NCBI GenBank assembly: GCA_035771165.1 | Contig: JAWNZC010000408.1 | Location: forward strand, 1,178,001-1,242,000 | Direction of reading: 5' to 3' | DNA length: 64,000 bases | Source of the DNA: Paragorgia papillata | Lineage: Eukaryota; Cnidaria; Anthozoa; Scleralcyonacea; Coralliidae | The notes under the pieces: model-generated | Database searches by the model: none | What the model was told of the DNA's origin: nothing | The model's input: only the letters and a program-made list of their open reading frames with translations | Part shown: positions 31,636 to 40,854 of the stretch, in pieces | How positions within the stretch are numbered: position 1 is the stretch's first letter | Layout of the letters: each line of letters opens with the position of its first letter | Position numbers and translations under genes: made by a program

Positions 31636-32875
31636 TAAGTAATTGTTAAATTCTTCACACAGTTCAGAAGTAAGTTTAATATAACACGGCTTGTTGTTAA
31701 TCTTACTTGGGACACAGCTTCGGATAGTTTTCCAGATAGAACGTGGATTTTTGTTTGACATGATTTGATCTTGGACGTAATCTCTTTCTGCATCTCGTAG
31801 CTACTAACTGTTTTATCAAAGGTCTATGAACGTGTTGCGTTAGAACAGTTCTCTGCCTATCGTCTGACTGAGTCTGCTAAGCTCACCACTCATCAGAGTG
31901 GCAACCGCAAACACCATTCTACAGAGACCGTAGAAAGTTCAGGATTCAAGCTCAACGGAAAGTACTTTAAAAATGGGAAAATGTCTGCCATTTTCGTTTA
32001 GTTCGCAAGAAAGATGGGTCGAGTTTTCACAGAACGTTCACAACATTTATGGCCATATAATAAACTACTTATTGACCTCGCTTGTTCGGTCTGTACTAGT
32101 GAAATATCGGACCTCTGTTTTTTGCACAGACCTCAACTCGCTGCGCTCGTCTCGGTCCGTACTAAAAAAACATCGGTCCGATATTTCACTAGTACAGACC
32201 TCACGCTCGGTCAATAAGTAGTTATTATTGTTCGACTGTGTGGGCAGGCACATCCAAACAGAACATAAAGAAACTACAACTAACGCAAAACTTTGCAGGA
32301 AGGATAGTTTCAAGCAAGAGGAAGTATGACAGTATTACAACTACCCTTAAAGATTTAGGATGGTTACCTGTTAAGGACAATGCTGTCATATCGAGATGCT
32401 CAAATGGTGTATAAAATTATTGATGGTAGCGCACCTTTGTATCTAAGTACCCTTTTTAGAAAACGCTCTGCTATACATAGTCGTAGTACTCGTTACTGTA
32501 ACAATCTTGATGTACCTAAATGTAGAACGAGCTCTGCTCAACGATCATTGAGATGCAGAGGAGCTAAACTTTGGAACAGTTTACCAGACAATATTAAGAA
32601 AAGTCTGACTTTAAATATTTTTTAAAAATCGGTCAAGACCTGGCTTTTTCAGGCTGACTTAGACTAATTTAGTTGGCATAATTGTATTATTATAATTATG
32701 ATTTAGATTATTTTAGCACTTCTTTTTTGAAATTGTTGTAAAATAGTTTAGCTTAACATTTTATTTATATACGTAGTAGTTCCTTTTGTAATTATATATA
32801 GACATAACATAATGTTGTAATTAGACATGAAAAGCCCTAAGGGGAGGTTCTAAATAAAAATTGTATTATTGTATC
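31636..32875 (+). mobile_element. 5'-inverted, internally deleted LINE fragment inserted in the host LINE
   Basis: Flanked by CATG (31632-31635 and 32876-32879). 31650-31790 is LINE linker in antisense (NPRSIWKTIRSCV on the - strand). 31800 onward is sense RT (VYERVALEQFSAYRLTE, then QSGNRKHHSTETV). 32290-32625 is the sense 3' tail (LYLSTLFRKRS, RGAKLWNSLPDNIKKS). It ends with an ATTGTATTATTGTAT tail at 32875. Reversal of the 5' segment is what twin priming produces. A palindromic MITE sits inside at 32057-32229. Confidence 0.75.
32057..32229. repeat. Palindromic MITE (GTCTGTAC family)
   Basis: AATAAACTACTTATTGACC...GTCTGTACTAGTGAAATATC and the mirrored GATATTTCACTAGTACAGAC...GGTCAATAAGTAGTTATTATT form arms of about 70 bp. 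A related palindrome is at 57841-57953, and a half copy at 29600. Confidence 0.75.
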
Positions 32876-33380
32876 ATGAACTGAATCGTTTCCTAAAATT
32901 TGTTTCTGACTCTCAATTTAAGGATGTTGTATTGTTTGGTGACTTCAATTATCCTAATATCCAATGGACTAACGGATCTGGTTTCTCCACTTTGACATCT
33001 GAAATTGGTTTTATTGACATTATTACTGACTTTAGTTACTTTCAACTGATCAATTCACCTATACTCGTGGCAAAAATCTCATTGACTTAGATCTCACTAC
33101 GAATGAACATTTGACGGTCAGCTTTGAAGTTACTAATGACGACTCCATCTCTTCACACTCGGATCATAAAGCTATAACTTTTGACTTAAATATTCACCAA
33201 CAGCCTAAACAATCCACCGAGCGCATCGTCTATAACTATTCAAAAGGTGACTTCAGTGGTCTTATTAATTATCTTCAAAACACTCCCTTACTGGATATAG
33301 TTCTCAGTGAGCGCGACAACGTGAATCTTGCCTGGTTAAAGTGGAAAGCTGCCTTCCTCGCTGCTGTCGACTCTTTTATA
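32876..33380 (+). pseudogene. LINE APE endonuclease, C-terminal half
   Basis: HELNRFLKFVSDSQFKDVVL then FGDFNYPNIQW, the GDFN catalytic block; after a one-base shift near 33060, NLIDLDLTT; then SISSHSDHKAITFDL, the SDH catalytic block. It continues into the linker (KGDFSGLINYLQ, LAWLKWKAAFLAAVDSF). It stops at TTTTATA where a TA-flanked MITE inserted. Confidence 0.8.
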
Positions 33381-33579
33381 CACTGCAAAACCTCCAATTC
33401 TTGTCAAGATAATTTTTCTTGTTTTGAGATTTTATTTCTTGTTTTAAGATATTTAATCTTGTTTTAAGACAAAATATCTTGTCAAGAAACCGCAGTAAGA
33501 TTATTATCTTGCAAACGGGACAAGAAAATCTTAAAACAAGTATTTTTTTCTTAAAACAAGTTTTTGGGAATTTGCAGTG
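33381..33579. mobile_element. 199-bp MITE, TA target duplication
   Basis: Ends CACTGCAAA...TTTGCAGTG lie between TA (33379-33380) and TA (33580-33581). The interior is rich in TTCTTGTTTTAAGA / TCTTAAAACAAG. Removing it with one TA restores the LINE frame (VDSFI|PKTKLKRPFTPPYI), which fixes its borders. Possibly Tc1/mariner-derived. Confidence 0.8.
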
Positions 33580-34177
33580 TACCGAAAACCAAACTAAAGC
33601 GTCCCTTTACACCTCCTTATATTACAAAGGACCTACTTCAGGGGCGGATTTAATATACGTCAAACACGTCAAGCGACTAAGGTAAAAAATCTGAGATGCG
33701 AAAATGAAAGGGTTCCTTCTGATTTTGCAATTTTTAACATATTTGGCAAGATATATTCTTTGCCGAAGAATAATTTCATAATTTCTAGAGCCTTCGTCAG
33801 ACGCCGCGCAAGTTATTCTGTGGCGACCTGTGGCCGCTATCGGCCCCGTAGCCTGCAAAGCAGGCTTAGCTTGGTACTAGAACCGTATAAGAGGTAACTA
33901 TGGCGGGAAGTGGTCACCGACCGGCACGTTTATCCACGTCAAAATGGCCGAAATACGTCGAAATCATGAGCGCTGATTGGTCAAAGCCAATGGAATTACG
34001 TTGGAAGTAAATGCAATTACGTCGGAAGTAAAAATTTTTAACGCAGGCTAGATTTTGATTGGCTAGAAACTAAATCTTGGCCGCAATCCGCCGCATGAAG
34101 CTGCATCTTTGCAGCATCTTGCAGCATGAACAGAAATTACACGCGGGCCAATTTGACTGAGGATTGACTGTTGTGTC

Positions 34178-34414
34178 ATGGCTTCGACAAACGTCTTAGA
34201 ACGTGTGCAGAGCGCTCTGAAGAATAATAACGATGAGTTATTGCGACAAATCTATTGCGATTTGTCTTCAAAAATCCAAAATTGTGCTATCCTCTCGGAT
34301 CGGGAGCTTCATGCGAAGTTTAGCGTAAAATCCTTACACAGGGATTTCGATGCGGAGGCATATTTGCCGAAGTATGCTAAGGATGGAAAGAAGACCTGTA
34401 TTGCTCTTAGTTGA
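34178..34414 (+). CDS. Hypothetical 78-aa ORF
   Basis: From ATG 34178 the frame reads MASTNVLERVQSALKNNNDE, LLRQIYCDLSSKIQNCAILS, DRELHAKFSVKSLHRDFDAE and ends TCIALS before TGA. It is composed like a soluble helical protein and is not low-complexity. I do not recognise a family. It lies inside the hAT-like insert, about 300 bp before the hammerhead, so it may belong to a retroelement or be a captured exon. Confidence 0.35.
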   Translation: MASTNVLERVQSALKNNNDELLRQIYCDLSSKIQNCAILSDRELHAKFSVKSLHRDFDAEAYLPKYAKDGKKTCIALS

Positions 34415-34723
34415 GTCTATAGATAATATGTCATTCTATTTGTATTGCTCATAACGAATGAAGCAATGCCCCTCATTACGCACCCGAAGACTCACAATAG
34501 AGGAGCGCGATTTTGGCTTATACGGCTACAACCGAAACATATATCGACAACGAGTCCCTTTTATATACCAATTCCAAGATGCTGCGACGCGTTGAACTCA
34601 AAAACACAAACAACAAGTTTGGTAAGCACTCACTTTATCTCTCCTTTATTATAATTATTACCGTGTTGATAATGTTTATTATTTTGTTATTTACTTAAAT
34701 CACATCGACTCCCAACCCCAAAT

Positions 34724-34766
34724 CCCTGCTGATGAGACCACCATAGAGGTCGAAACGCGTCCAGGG
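34724..34766 (+). ncRNA. Hammerhead ribozyme, type I, all core residues present
   Basis: Stem I CCCTG (34724-34728) pairs with CAGGG (34762-34766). Core CTGATGA is at 34729-34735. Stem II GACC / GGTC (34736-34739, 34748-34751) closes an 8-nt loop. GAAA is at 34752-34755, followed by CGCGTC. A15.1 and U16.1 bracket a self-complementary ACGCGT, so stem III can form only between two copies (double hammerhead). The predicted cleavage is after C34761 (GUC). This is the minimal form known from Penelope-like elements. All 12 conserved core positions I know are present. Confidence 0.8.
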
Positions 34767-35375
34767 TTGTGTCCTAAGATCCTGAATGATTGCACTATAC
34801 TATACGTTACAAATCCTTTATTCTTTTTCTGATGTTTTTTCATGGTTCCTAAACAGTAATTTTGCACTACATGTCCAACAGCGTGTTCCGTGTCGCCTTT
34901 CATACGCAACATAGCCGGAGGCTAATTGCGCTCTTCATTCAAATTCTCCCCTTCATTCAAATTCTCCCTCGTTTCATAATAATATGCGGCCAAAACTCCA
35001 ATGTGGTTCCCATAACTACACATAAACCTTTATAAAATATGTCATATGTCATGTATCTTTACTAATTATGGGATTCCCCTTTTTTATTACTGGAAGAAAT
35101 TTAACGTTTACAAACTGTCACAAGGCTAGGTCTCAGATAAAAATAAAATACCAAAGTCCTCGTTTTGAACGAAGACTTTCTTGAAAATAATAAAATGTGC
35201 CATTAAAAACATGTTGAAAATTAGTTACGATTTTCCTTTAAAGTGCTATCAGAACGCGGGAAATGCCATTTTAGAGACCCAAATTTCAAAAATTTTCCGG
35301 GGAAGCATGCCCCCGGACCCCCCCCCCCAGATTGCGTGTTTGACTAAGGTATAAATTTTCCTAGATCCGCCCCTG

Positions 35376-36003
35376 TACTTCATGCCATAAAAATGAAAGA
35401 GTCCCTCAGAAGAAAAGCAAAGGCTAAGAACTCGCCTCAACTATGGGAAAAGTTCCGCAAAACCCGACAGCATGTGAAGTGTTGGATTAACGCTAGAAAA
35501 AGAGAATATTTATCTAGTCTATCTGAATCCATATACGTTAATTCTAAACCTTTCTGGAGATTTTTTAAGTCTAAATCGTCAAAATCCTCATTAACTGATG
35601 TGATGAAATTAGGAGGTCTTAAACTCTCTTCTTTAAAAGAAAAGGCTGATGCTTTTAACAACCTTTTTGCGTCAGTCTTTAATCCTGACTCAGGTTCTTC
35701 TTTATCTTCTCCTTCAAAGTCTACTCTCAATTCTCTTGACTCAATAATTGTTTCTGAATCTTTAGTACAGTCTCTATTATCTAATTTGTCACATTCTAAA
35801 GCTACTGGCCCAGATGGAATACCTGCTTATCTCTTAAAACCATGTCAGTCTGAAGTTATCGCTCCCTCCCTGGCTGCTCTCTTCGAGTTATCTATCCAGC
35901 AGGGCGTAGTTCCCTCAGAATGGAAACATGCTAATGTAGTTCCATCCCTAAGAAAAGTGACGTTCATGAAGTTACTAATTACAGACCAATTTCTTTACTA
36001 TCC
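35376..36003 (+). pseudogene. LINE linker and start of the RT domain
   Basis: Opens HAIKMKESLRRKAKAKNSPQ and continues through KTRQHVKCWINARKREYLSS, the basic linker, to ATGPDGIPAYLLKPC (RT motif 1 region) and GVVPSEWKHANVVP (motif 2a). A one-base shift near 35950 then gives KKSDVHEVTNYRPISLLS in another frame. The RT is cut at 36003 by the next insertion. Apart from that shift, this is the best-preserved part of the LINE. Confidence 0.82.
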
Positions 36004-36855
36004 TATGGCCAGAAATCGAGGACAACATGGCGGCAAAGCATGCGCACTGAATCCCTTTTTAATTAATTCAATATGGCGTCCTTCAATAGATTTCTTAAGG
36101 AAATATAAAGAACAATCATTTTCGGTTATTTACTATTGTAAATTCCGACATGCGAACGTCCAAAACTTCACCAAATTGAACAATCGTTGAGCCCTACAAT
36201 TTCTATTAAGTTTGGAGCGTCCTAAATAGGTTCCCGAGCACCTCGTAAGCATACCTCTTATTCGCTGTTTAAAGTCTATTAATCTGCTATAGCACTTATT
36301 TTGGAGCTCCAATTTTGGCTGCTTCTGTGTTGTTTGTCCACGATGCGAACGTCTGAATTTGCTCGGGATGAACGTTACTTTGTTTTGCGGAGTTGTTCGT
36401 TCCACTTTTTCGTTGTTTAATAGGTTCCCAAACACCTTAAAATGTACGATTTATTGCAGCCGAGTCGTTGTAATTTAATCCATCAAGCGCCGAGATAAAT
36501 ACTGAACTCGGCGTGAAGAAGCAATGCATTCCTCGATAATTTCGGGTTGTTGTCCGCCATAGGTTGCCAGGGTCTTAACCGCTGTTATTATTATTAAATG
36601 TGACTGTGGATTTAGAAATAATAACCGAAATTTATGCGGCAATTTTTGTGAGTATGAGTGTACAGGCCTGTCTAGACGATTAAACCTTTTGTAATTTGAT
36701 ATTTATGTAAGAAATGGGTCAATAAGACATTTTGGCGAATAACTCTACTTTAATTTATTGTTATAGACTTCTGTTTATAGCCAAAATTATCGATATTTAG
36801 CCATCAGAATTTTCAAATTAATATTCCATCTAAATATGAGCCCACAGGCCACTGC
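36004..36855. mobile_element. ~850-bp unidentified insertion splitting the LINE RT
   Basis: Bounded by RT sequence on both sides (NYRPISLLS before, VSKVLERLIFSQ after). Ends TATGGCCAG... and ...CAGGCCACTG are only weakly inverted. Inside, GGTGCTCGGGAACC / GGTTCCCGAGCACC and GTTTGGGAACCTATT-like repeats occur in both orientations, together with a 100-codon - strand frame (36435-36133) with no known domain. Identity unknown. Confidence 0.55.
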
Positions 36856-38205
36856 CGCTGAGTGTCTCTAAAGTTCTTGAACGTTTGATTTTCAGTCAAG
36901 TTTCTTTTTTCATTAAGAACTCTTTAAATGATCTCCAGCATGGTTTTCGCTGCAATAGGTCATGTGTTACTACTCAACTTCTTAATATATTTCACGACAT
37001 TGGTAGTGCCCTTGATGCTGGTAAAGAAATTGACCTCATCTATCTTGATTTTGCTAAAGCTTTCGACTCTGTCTCTCATAGTAAACTCTTATCTAAGCTG
37101 AAAACTTACGGAATTTCCGGTCCTCTTTTTAAATGGTTTGCCGATTATCTTCATGATCGGAAACAGCGTGTTGTTGTTGAAGGAGTTTCTTCGTCGTTCG
37201 TTAGTGTTAAGTCTGGTGTGCCGCAAGGTAGTGTGATAGGTCCTCTTCTTTTTATTCTCTATGTTAATGACCTTCCGCAACAGTACTGTTGCTCTTTTTG
37301 CTGACGACAGCAAGTGCTTCCGCTCAATTGAGTCACCAGCGGATAGAGATCTCCTCCAGCTTGATCTCGATGCTATGAGCAACTGGTCACAGTCCTGGCA
37401 AATGAAATTTAATGTGTCTAAAACTCTCTTACTAAGGATATCCCGAAAACGTACTCAATCTAGTCATTCCTATCACCTCAACAACGAATTAGTTAAAAGT
37501 GTAACTAATCAAACCGACTTGGGTGTGGTCATCAGCAATGACCTTAAGTGGTCCCCCCATATTGCTAAATGTGTTGCTAAAGCTAATCGTATGCTTGGGT
37601 TTCTCCGCAGGAACTGTACTCAAATGTCAAATGTCCGTTGCCGTCGTCTACTCTATTTAGCGCTCGTCCGTTCTCACTTGTCTTACGGTAGTGAAATCTG
37701 GGCTCCTCAGGACAAGTCACGTGACTTTTCACTTCTTGAGGGTGTTCAGACACGAGCCACGAAATTCATACTCCAAGATTATGAATCGTCTTACACTGAC
37801 CGTCTCAAAAAGCTTAACTTATTACCTATATCATATTGGCTTGAAATTAAGGATCTTCTCTTCTTTTTTAAGTGTAAACAAGGTCTCTACGATCTGGATA
37901 TCTCCCGTTTTGTTACTTTTTCTTCTAACCGCTCGTCTCGCACTCGTTCAAGTCAAAACAACTTGCTTCAAGCCAATCATTGTAGGACTTCTCTATTTAG
38001 AAATTATTTTTTCAACAGAATTGTCTTTCTATGGAACAATCTCTCTCCGATAGTTCGTAATAGTACTTCTGTTTCCATTTTTAAACATGAACTTTATATT
38101 CACTACTCTTCTAAGTTAGACTCCAATTTCGATGTTAATAGACTGCGCACCTGGAAAAGTTTCTGTTCTAAATGTCGTTCTTTCAATCCAAGTTGTTGCT
38201 CTTAA
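36856..38205 (+). pseudogene. LINE reverse transcriptase core and C-terminal tail
   Basis: RT palm and thumb: DLQHGFRCNRSCVTTQLL, EIDLIYLDFAKAFDSVSHS (first catalytic Asp block), SGVPQGSVIGPLLFILYVND; then, after a one-base shift near 37275, VALFADDSKCF (FADD catalytic pair). The tail has DLGVVISNDLKWSPHI, LSYGSEIWAPQ and FFNRIVFLWNNLSP, typical of Jockey/CR1 elements, and ends with a Cys cluster (CSKCRSFNPSCC) before TAA at 38203. Catalytic residues are intact; one frameshift is the main defect of this portion. Confidence 0.85.
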
Positions 38206-38340
38206 ATCTTTATTCTTATGTAATTTGTGTATTAGTTTGTTGGGTTCTTTTATCGTGTGTTTACTTAACGTTTATTATGTAATTTTTTTGTTGGGTTGGT
38301 CTTCACATGGGACTCGTGTCCTGTTGATCATTCCTTCAAT

Positions 38341-39450
38341 TGATTCTGAGAAGAAATGGATTATCATTTCACTCAAAACACTCTCAGAAAAGTGTGATTC
38401 ACTTACAACAGAAGTATTAGTATCCCATAATTTATTACATGTTTTTCTCAGAAAATAAACTACATGTTTCAATGAATATGGATTGCTACACAATAATTAT
38501 GCGGAGACATCTTGAAAGTAATGGATTGTCATCAATGACTATAGTAGTGCATTCTTACCAACAACTAATAAACTCAGAGATTATAAACAATGGGCAACTC
38601 TAAAATGCTAGCCCACATTTTAGTTACACCAATTCTGCAAAATAATCTGATGGACTTGATGGTATATTGCTGTATAATTTTTCAGCTTTAGATTTGTTAT
38701 AACATGAGACACTTGGAACTGCATTGATAGTGGTGATTTATTACTTGTATACTTAAGAAATGGCTCATGGTTTAGCGTGCTCCATCGAGTTATGGATGCA
38801 CGCGGGAAATTGGGAGAGCACGAAAAAATCGTAAGCAATCCTTTCACAAGCCGGCGAATCGTTTTGGTTGTTGAGTTTTTCTACTTTCGTAGCCAAGCCT
38901 TTTTTGTTCACTAAAATCCAACCAAAAGGACAGTTTAAACTCGGTTACCCAGACCCAGTTTATGTCTTTTGGGTCGTTGTTCTTTATTACTCAATAAAAT
39001 TAAATGACTCGGTATTTTGATAATATAAAAGGCCGTAAAAGTCAATTTAAAACTCAGTTTTGTTTGGAAATTTTTTCCCGCACTTTTTTGCCGTGCTCCT
39101 TCGAATTATGGAGCACGCACGACAGCCAATCAAAAACGTTGCTATATCAAAGCTATGTTATAATATAGTGTTTACCCTGTCAAAGCCCTTGCCAATTATA
39201 ATATCAAGAGATACTGTAAGTCGGTAATGTTTAATTCTAAATCTTATAATTAAAAAATTAAAAATAACTGTGTAAATACCCTCTGTCTGTTGCAATTAAT
39301 ATATACCCAGGGCTTATACTGGGAATTTCATAAAACATCAGGAAACTAATCAGGATTTTCGTCCCACTTGAGGCAGCACTTCACTTGCGATAGTAATTTC
39401 TAGTTTACTGTATATTTGCATTCTTTCATGGTTGTAAAGTTAAAATAAAT
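38341..39450. other. Intergenic with an inverted-repeat element
   Basis: GCGTGCTCCATCGAGTTATGG (about 38777) and GTGCTCCTTCGAATTATGGAGCACGC (about 39090-39117; arms quoted in part) bound a ~350-bp MITE-like unit. No gene was seen. Confidence 0.45.
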
Positions 39451-39459
39451 AAATTTGAA

Positions 39460-39800
39460 TAAGGTCTATGGAAAATCTTCTATAATACGTCTTACGTGAA
39501 GTACCGACGTGTGAATCATATGGTTGTAGTACGAATACAAAATGGCAGCATAGATCAAGGGAGCACGCCAGACTGACCTGTGTTTCTTCTTCTTTGTTCG
39601 GAGTTCCTTCATTTATATTCAGCCATTTTGAATAATGCGGTATATAACATTAGCGTATCGCAGGCGCGGGTTACGGCGCCGAAGGAAACCCGAGCGCGTT
39701 ACGAAAATTAAATAACGGTCGGAAGGACTATTATACTTGGCAGTGCCAGTACCTGAGAAGATACACATGAGAAGGACCCAAATACACGAGAGGGCCCATG
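39460..39800 (-). repeat. Inverted copy of the sequence upstream of the SDR gene (54.43-54.68 kb)
   Basis: 39551-39800 read in reverse complement matches 54430-54675 closely: GCTCCCTTG, ACACAGGTCAGTCTGGCGTG, GGTTTCCTTCGGCGCCGTAA, CGCGCCTGCGATACGCTAAT. The match ends about at the SDR start codon. 39460-39550 instead resembles 28.79-28.88 kb. So either a promoter fragment was copied here, or the SDR upstream region is itself a repeat. Confidence 0.7.
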
Positions 39801-40668
39801 CCATATATGGCATATATCGCCTTATATGTTCTTCATAGCAAGTGTAATACGACCTTTCGATTATATTGACACTTCTCAATCTCATCGGCTATAATATAAG
39901 ATCGGTAAAGAGCACAAAATATTTGGCTTTGCTTTTGGAATTTATATAAAAGTTGATGTCTTGATCAAGACTTGATGAGTTGAAGTATATGAGTTCAGTA
40001 AGGGTGATACAAATTGAAACAACTTGCCACTCAATAATCGATTTCTTTAAGTTACTGCATGTTTAATATAGCAAGAGAGGATAAATGCATAATAAGTCAA
40101 GATATCTAAGTCTGAGCATAGCTTGATAGCTAGTGCATGTAGTCTGAGCGTGAACTCTCATACTCTGAAAATATAATATATTAGGCAAGCTTATAAATCA
40201 AGCGCTTTACTTCACTACGGAATACGCGCGCAATGATAATCAACATTCTCTGAAGGTCTGAAACGGTCGGGTTGTTTGACGCGTATTAAAAGTCTTTTAA
40301 GAAGCAGTCATGCTGTCTCAGACCTGCACCGAATATTTATTCAGGATGACTGTCTGGGTGTCATACTTTACTGAGAATTCTAAAAATATATACCATTTAT
40401 AATTTATATATAGCGACAACCGTATAAAGTTAAATAACCAAGCACTTAAATACAATTTTCTGAGAACGATCAGTGGCAAATATATTTTTAAGTAACCTTC
40501 ATTAAAAGAATATAATATTATATAGTCATATAATATAATATTATATAGTCTATATAATATAGTCTATCTTGCTAATATAATCTTGTGTATACAATATACG
40601 TGCATACAGATTTTTATAGCGCATTATCTAAATATATTAAATGTATGTATCTATCAACAACAACAATC

Positions 40669-40723
<55 letters not shown>

Positions 40724-40794
40724 TAATAATATGGTAAGATGATAGTGACGACGATGACAATGACGGTTACATTTAGGATGGGATGATGACGATA

Positions 40795-40826
<32 letters not shown>

Positions 40827-40854
40827 AATGGCGACGATAATAATGATCATGTGG
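39801..40854. other. Intergenic with (AAT)n and (GAT)n microsatellites
   Basis: No gene. (AAT)n at 40669-40730, (GAT)n at 40781-40830, and TATAATATAATATTATATAGTC repeats near 40510-40570 (quoted in part). Confidence 0.6.

Larger units (their letters stand above)
33639..35375 (-). mobile_element. hAT-like element (CAGGGGCGGAT ends) inserted in the LINE
   Basis: Starts CAGGGGCGGATTTA and ends CTAGATCCGCCCCTG, with TACTT duplicated at 33634-33638 and 35376-35380. The LINE frame is restored across the gap (YITKDLL|HAIKMKES). CAGGGGCGGATC ends are typical of a large hAT family; a 5-bp duplication is short for hAT but known in some lineages. Similar end sequences are at 45.08-45.16, 46.9-47.0 and 48.86 kb. 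The interior holds unrelated sequence, including a 78-codon ORF and a hammerhead, so it is itself a composite. Confidence 0.7.
31200..38340 (+). mobile_element. Non-LTR retrotransposon (Jockey/CR1-group LINE), cut by at least four insertions
   Basis: One LINE can be followed through the nest: an APE endonuclease N-half (31232-31635), APE C-half (32876-33380), linker (33582-33638, then 35376-35800), RT (35800-36003, then ~36856-37660) and a post-RT tail to TAA near 38203-38205. Insertions lie at 31636-32875, 33381-33579, 33639-35375 and about 36004-36855. At the second and third the reading frame is restored exactly across the target duplications. Remaining frameshifts (about 33060, 35950 and 37275) and a stop near 31303 show it is dead. 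The 3' UTR ends near 38340 without an obvious tail. Confidence 0.85.

Noticed and set aside
33775..33800. Further hammerhead-like word CTGACGA...GAAA on the - strand
   Set aside because: Stem II does not pair and no GUH site follows.
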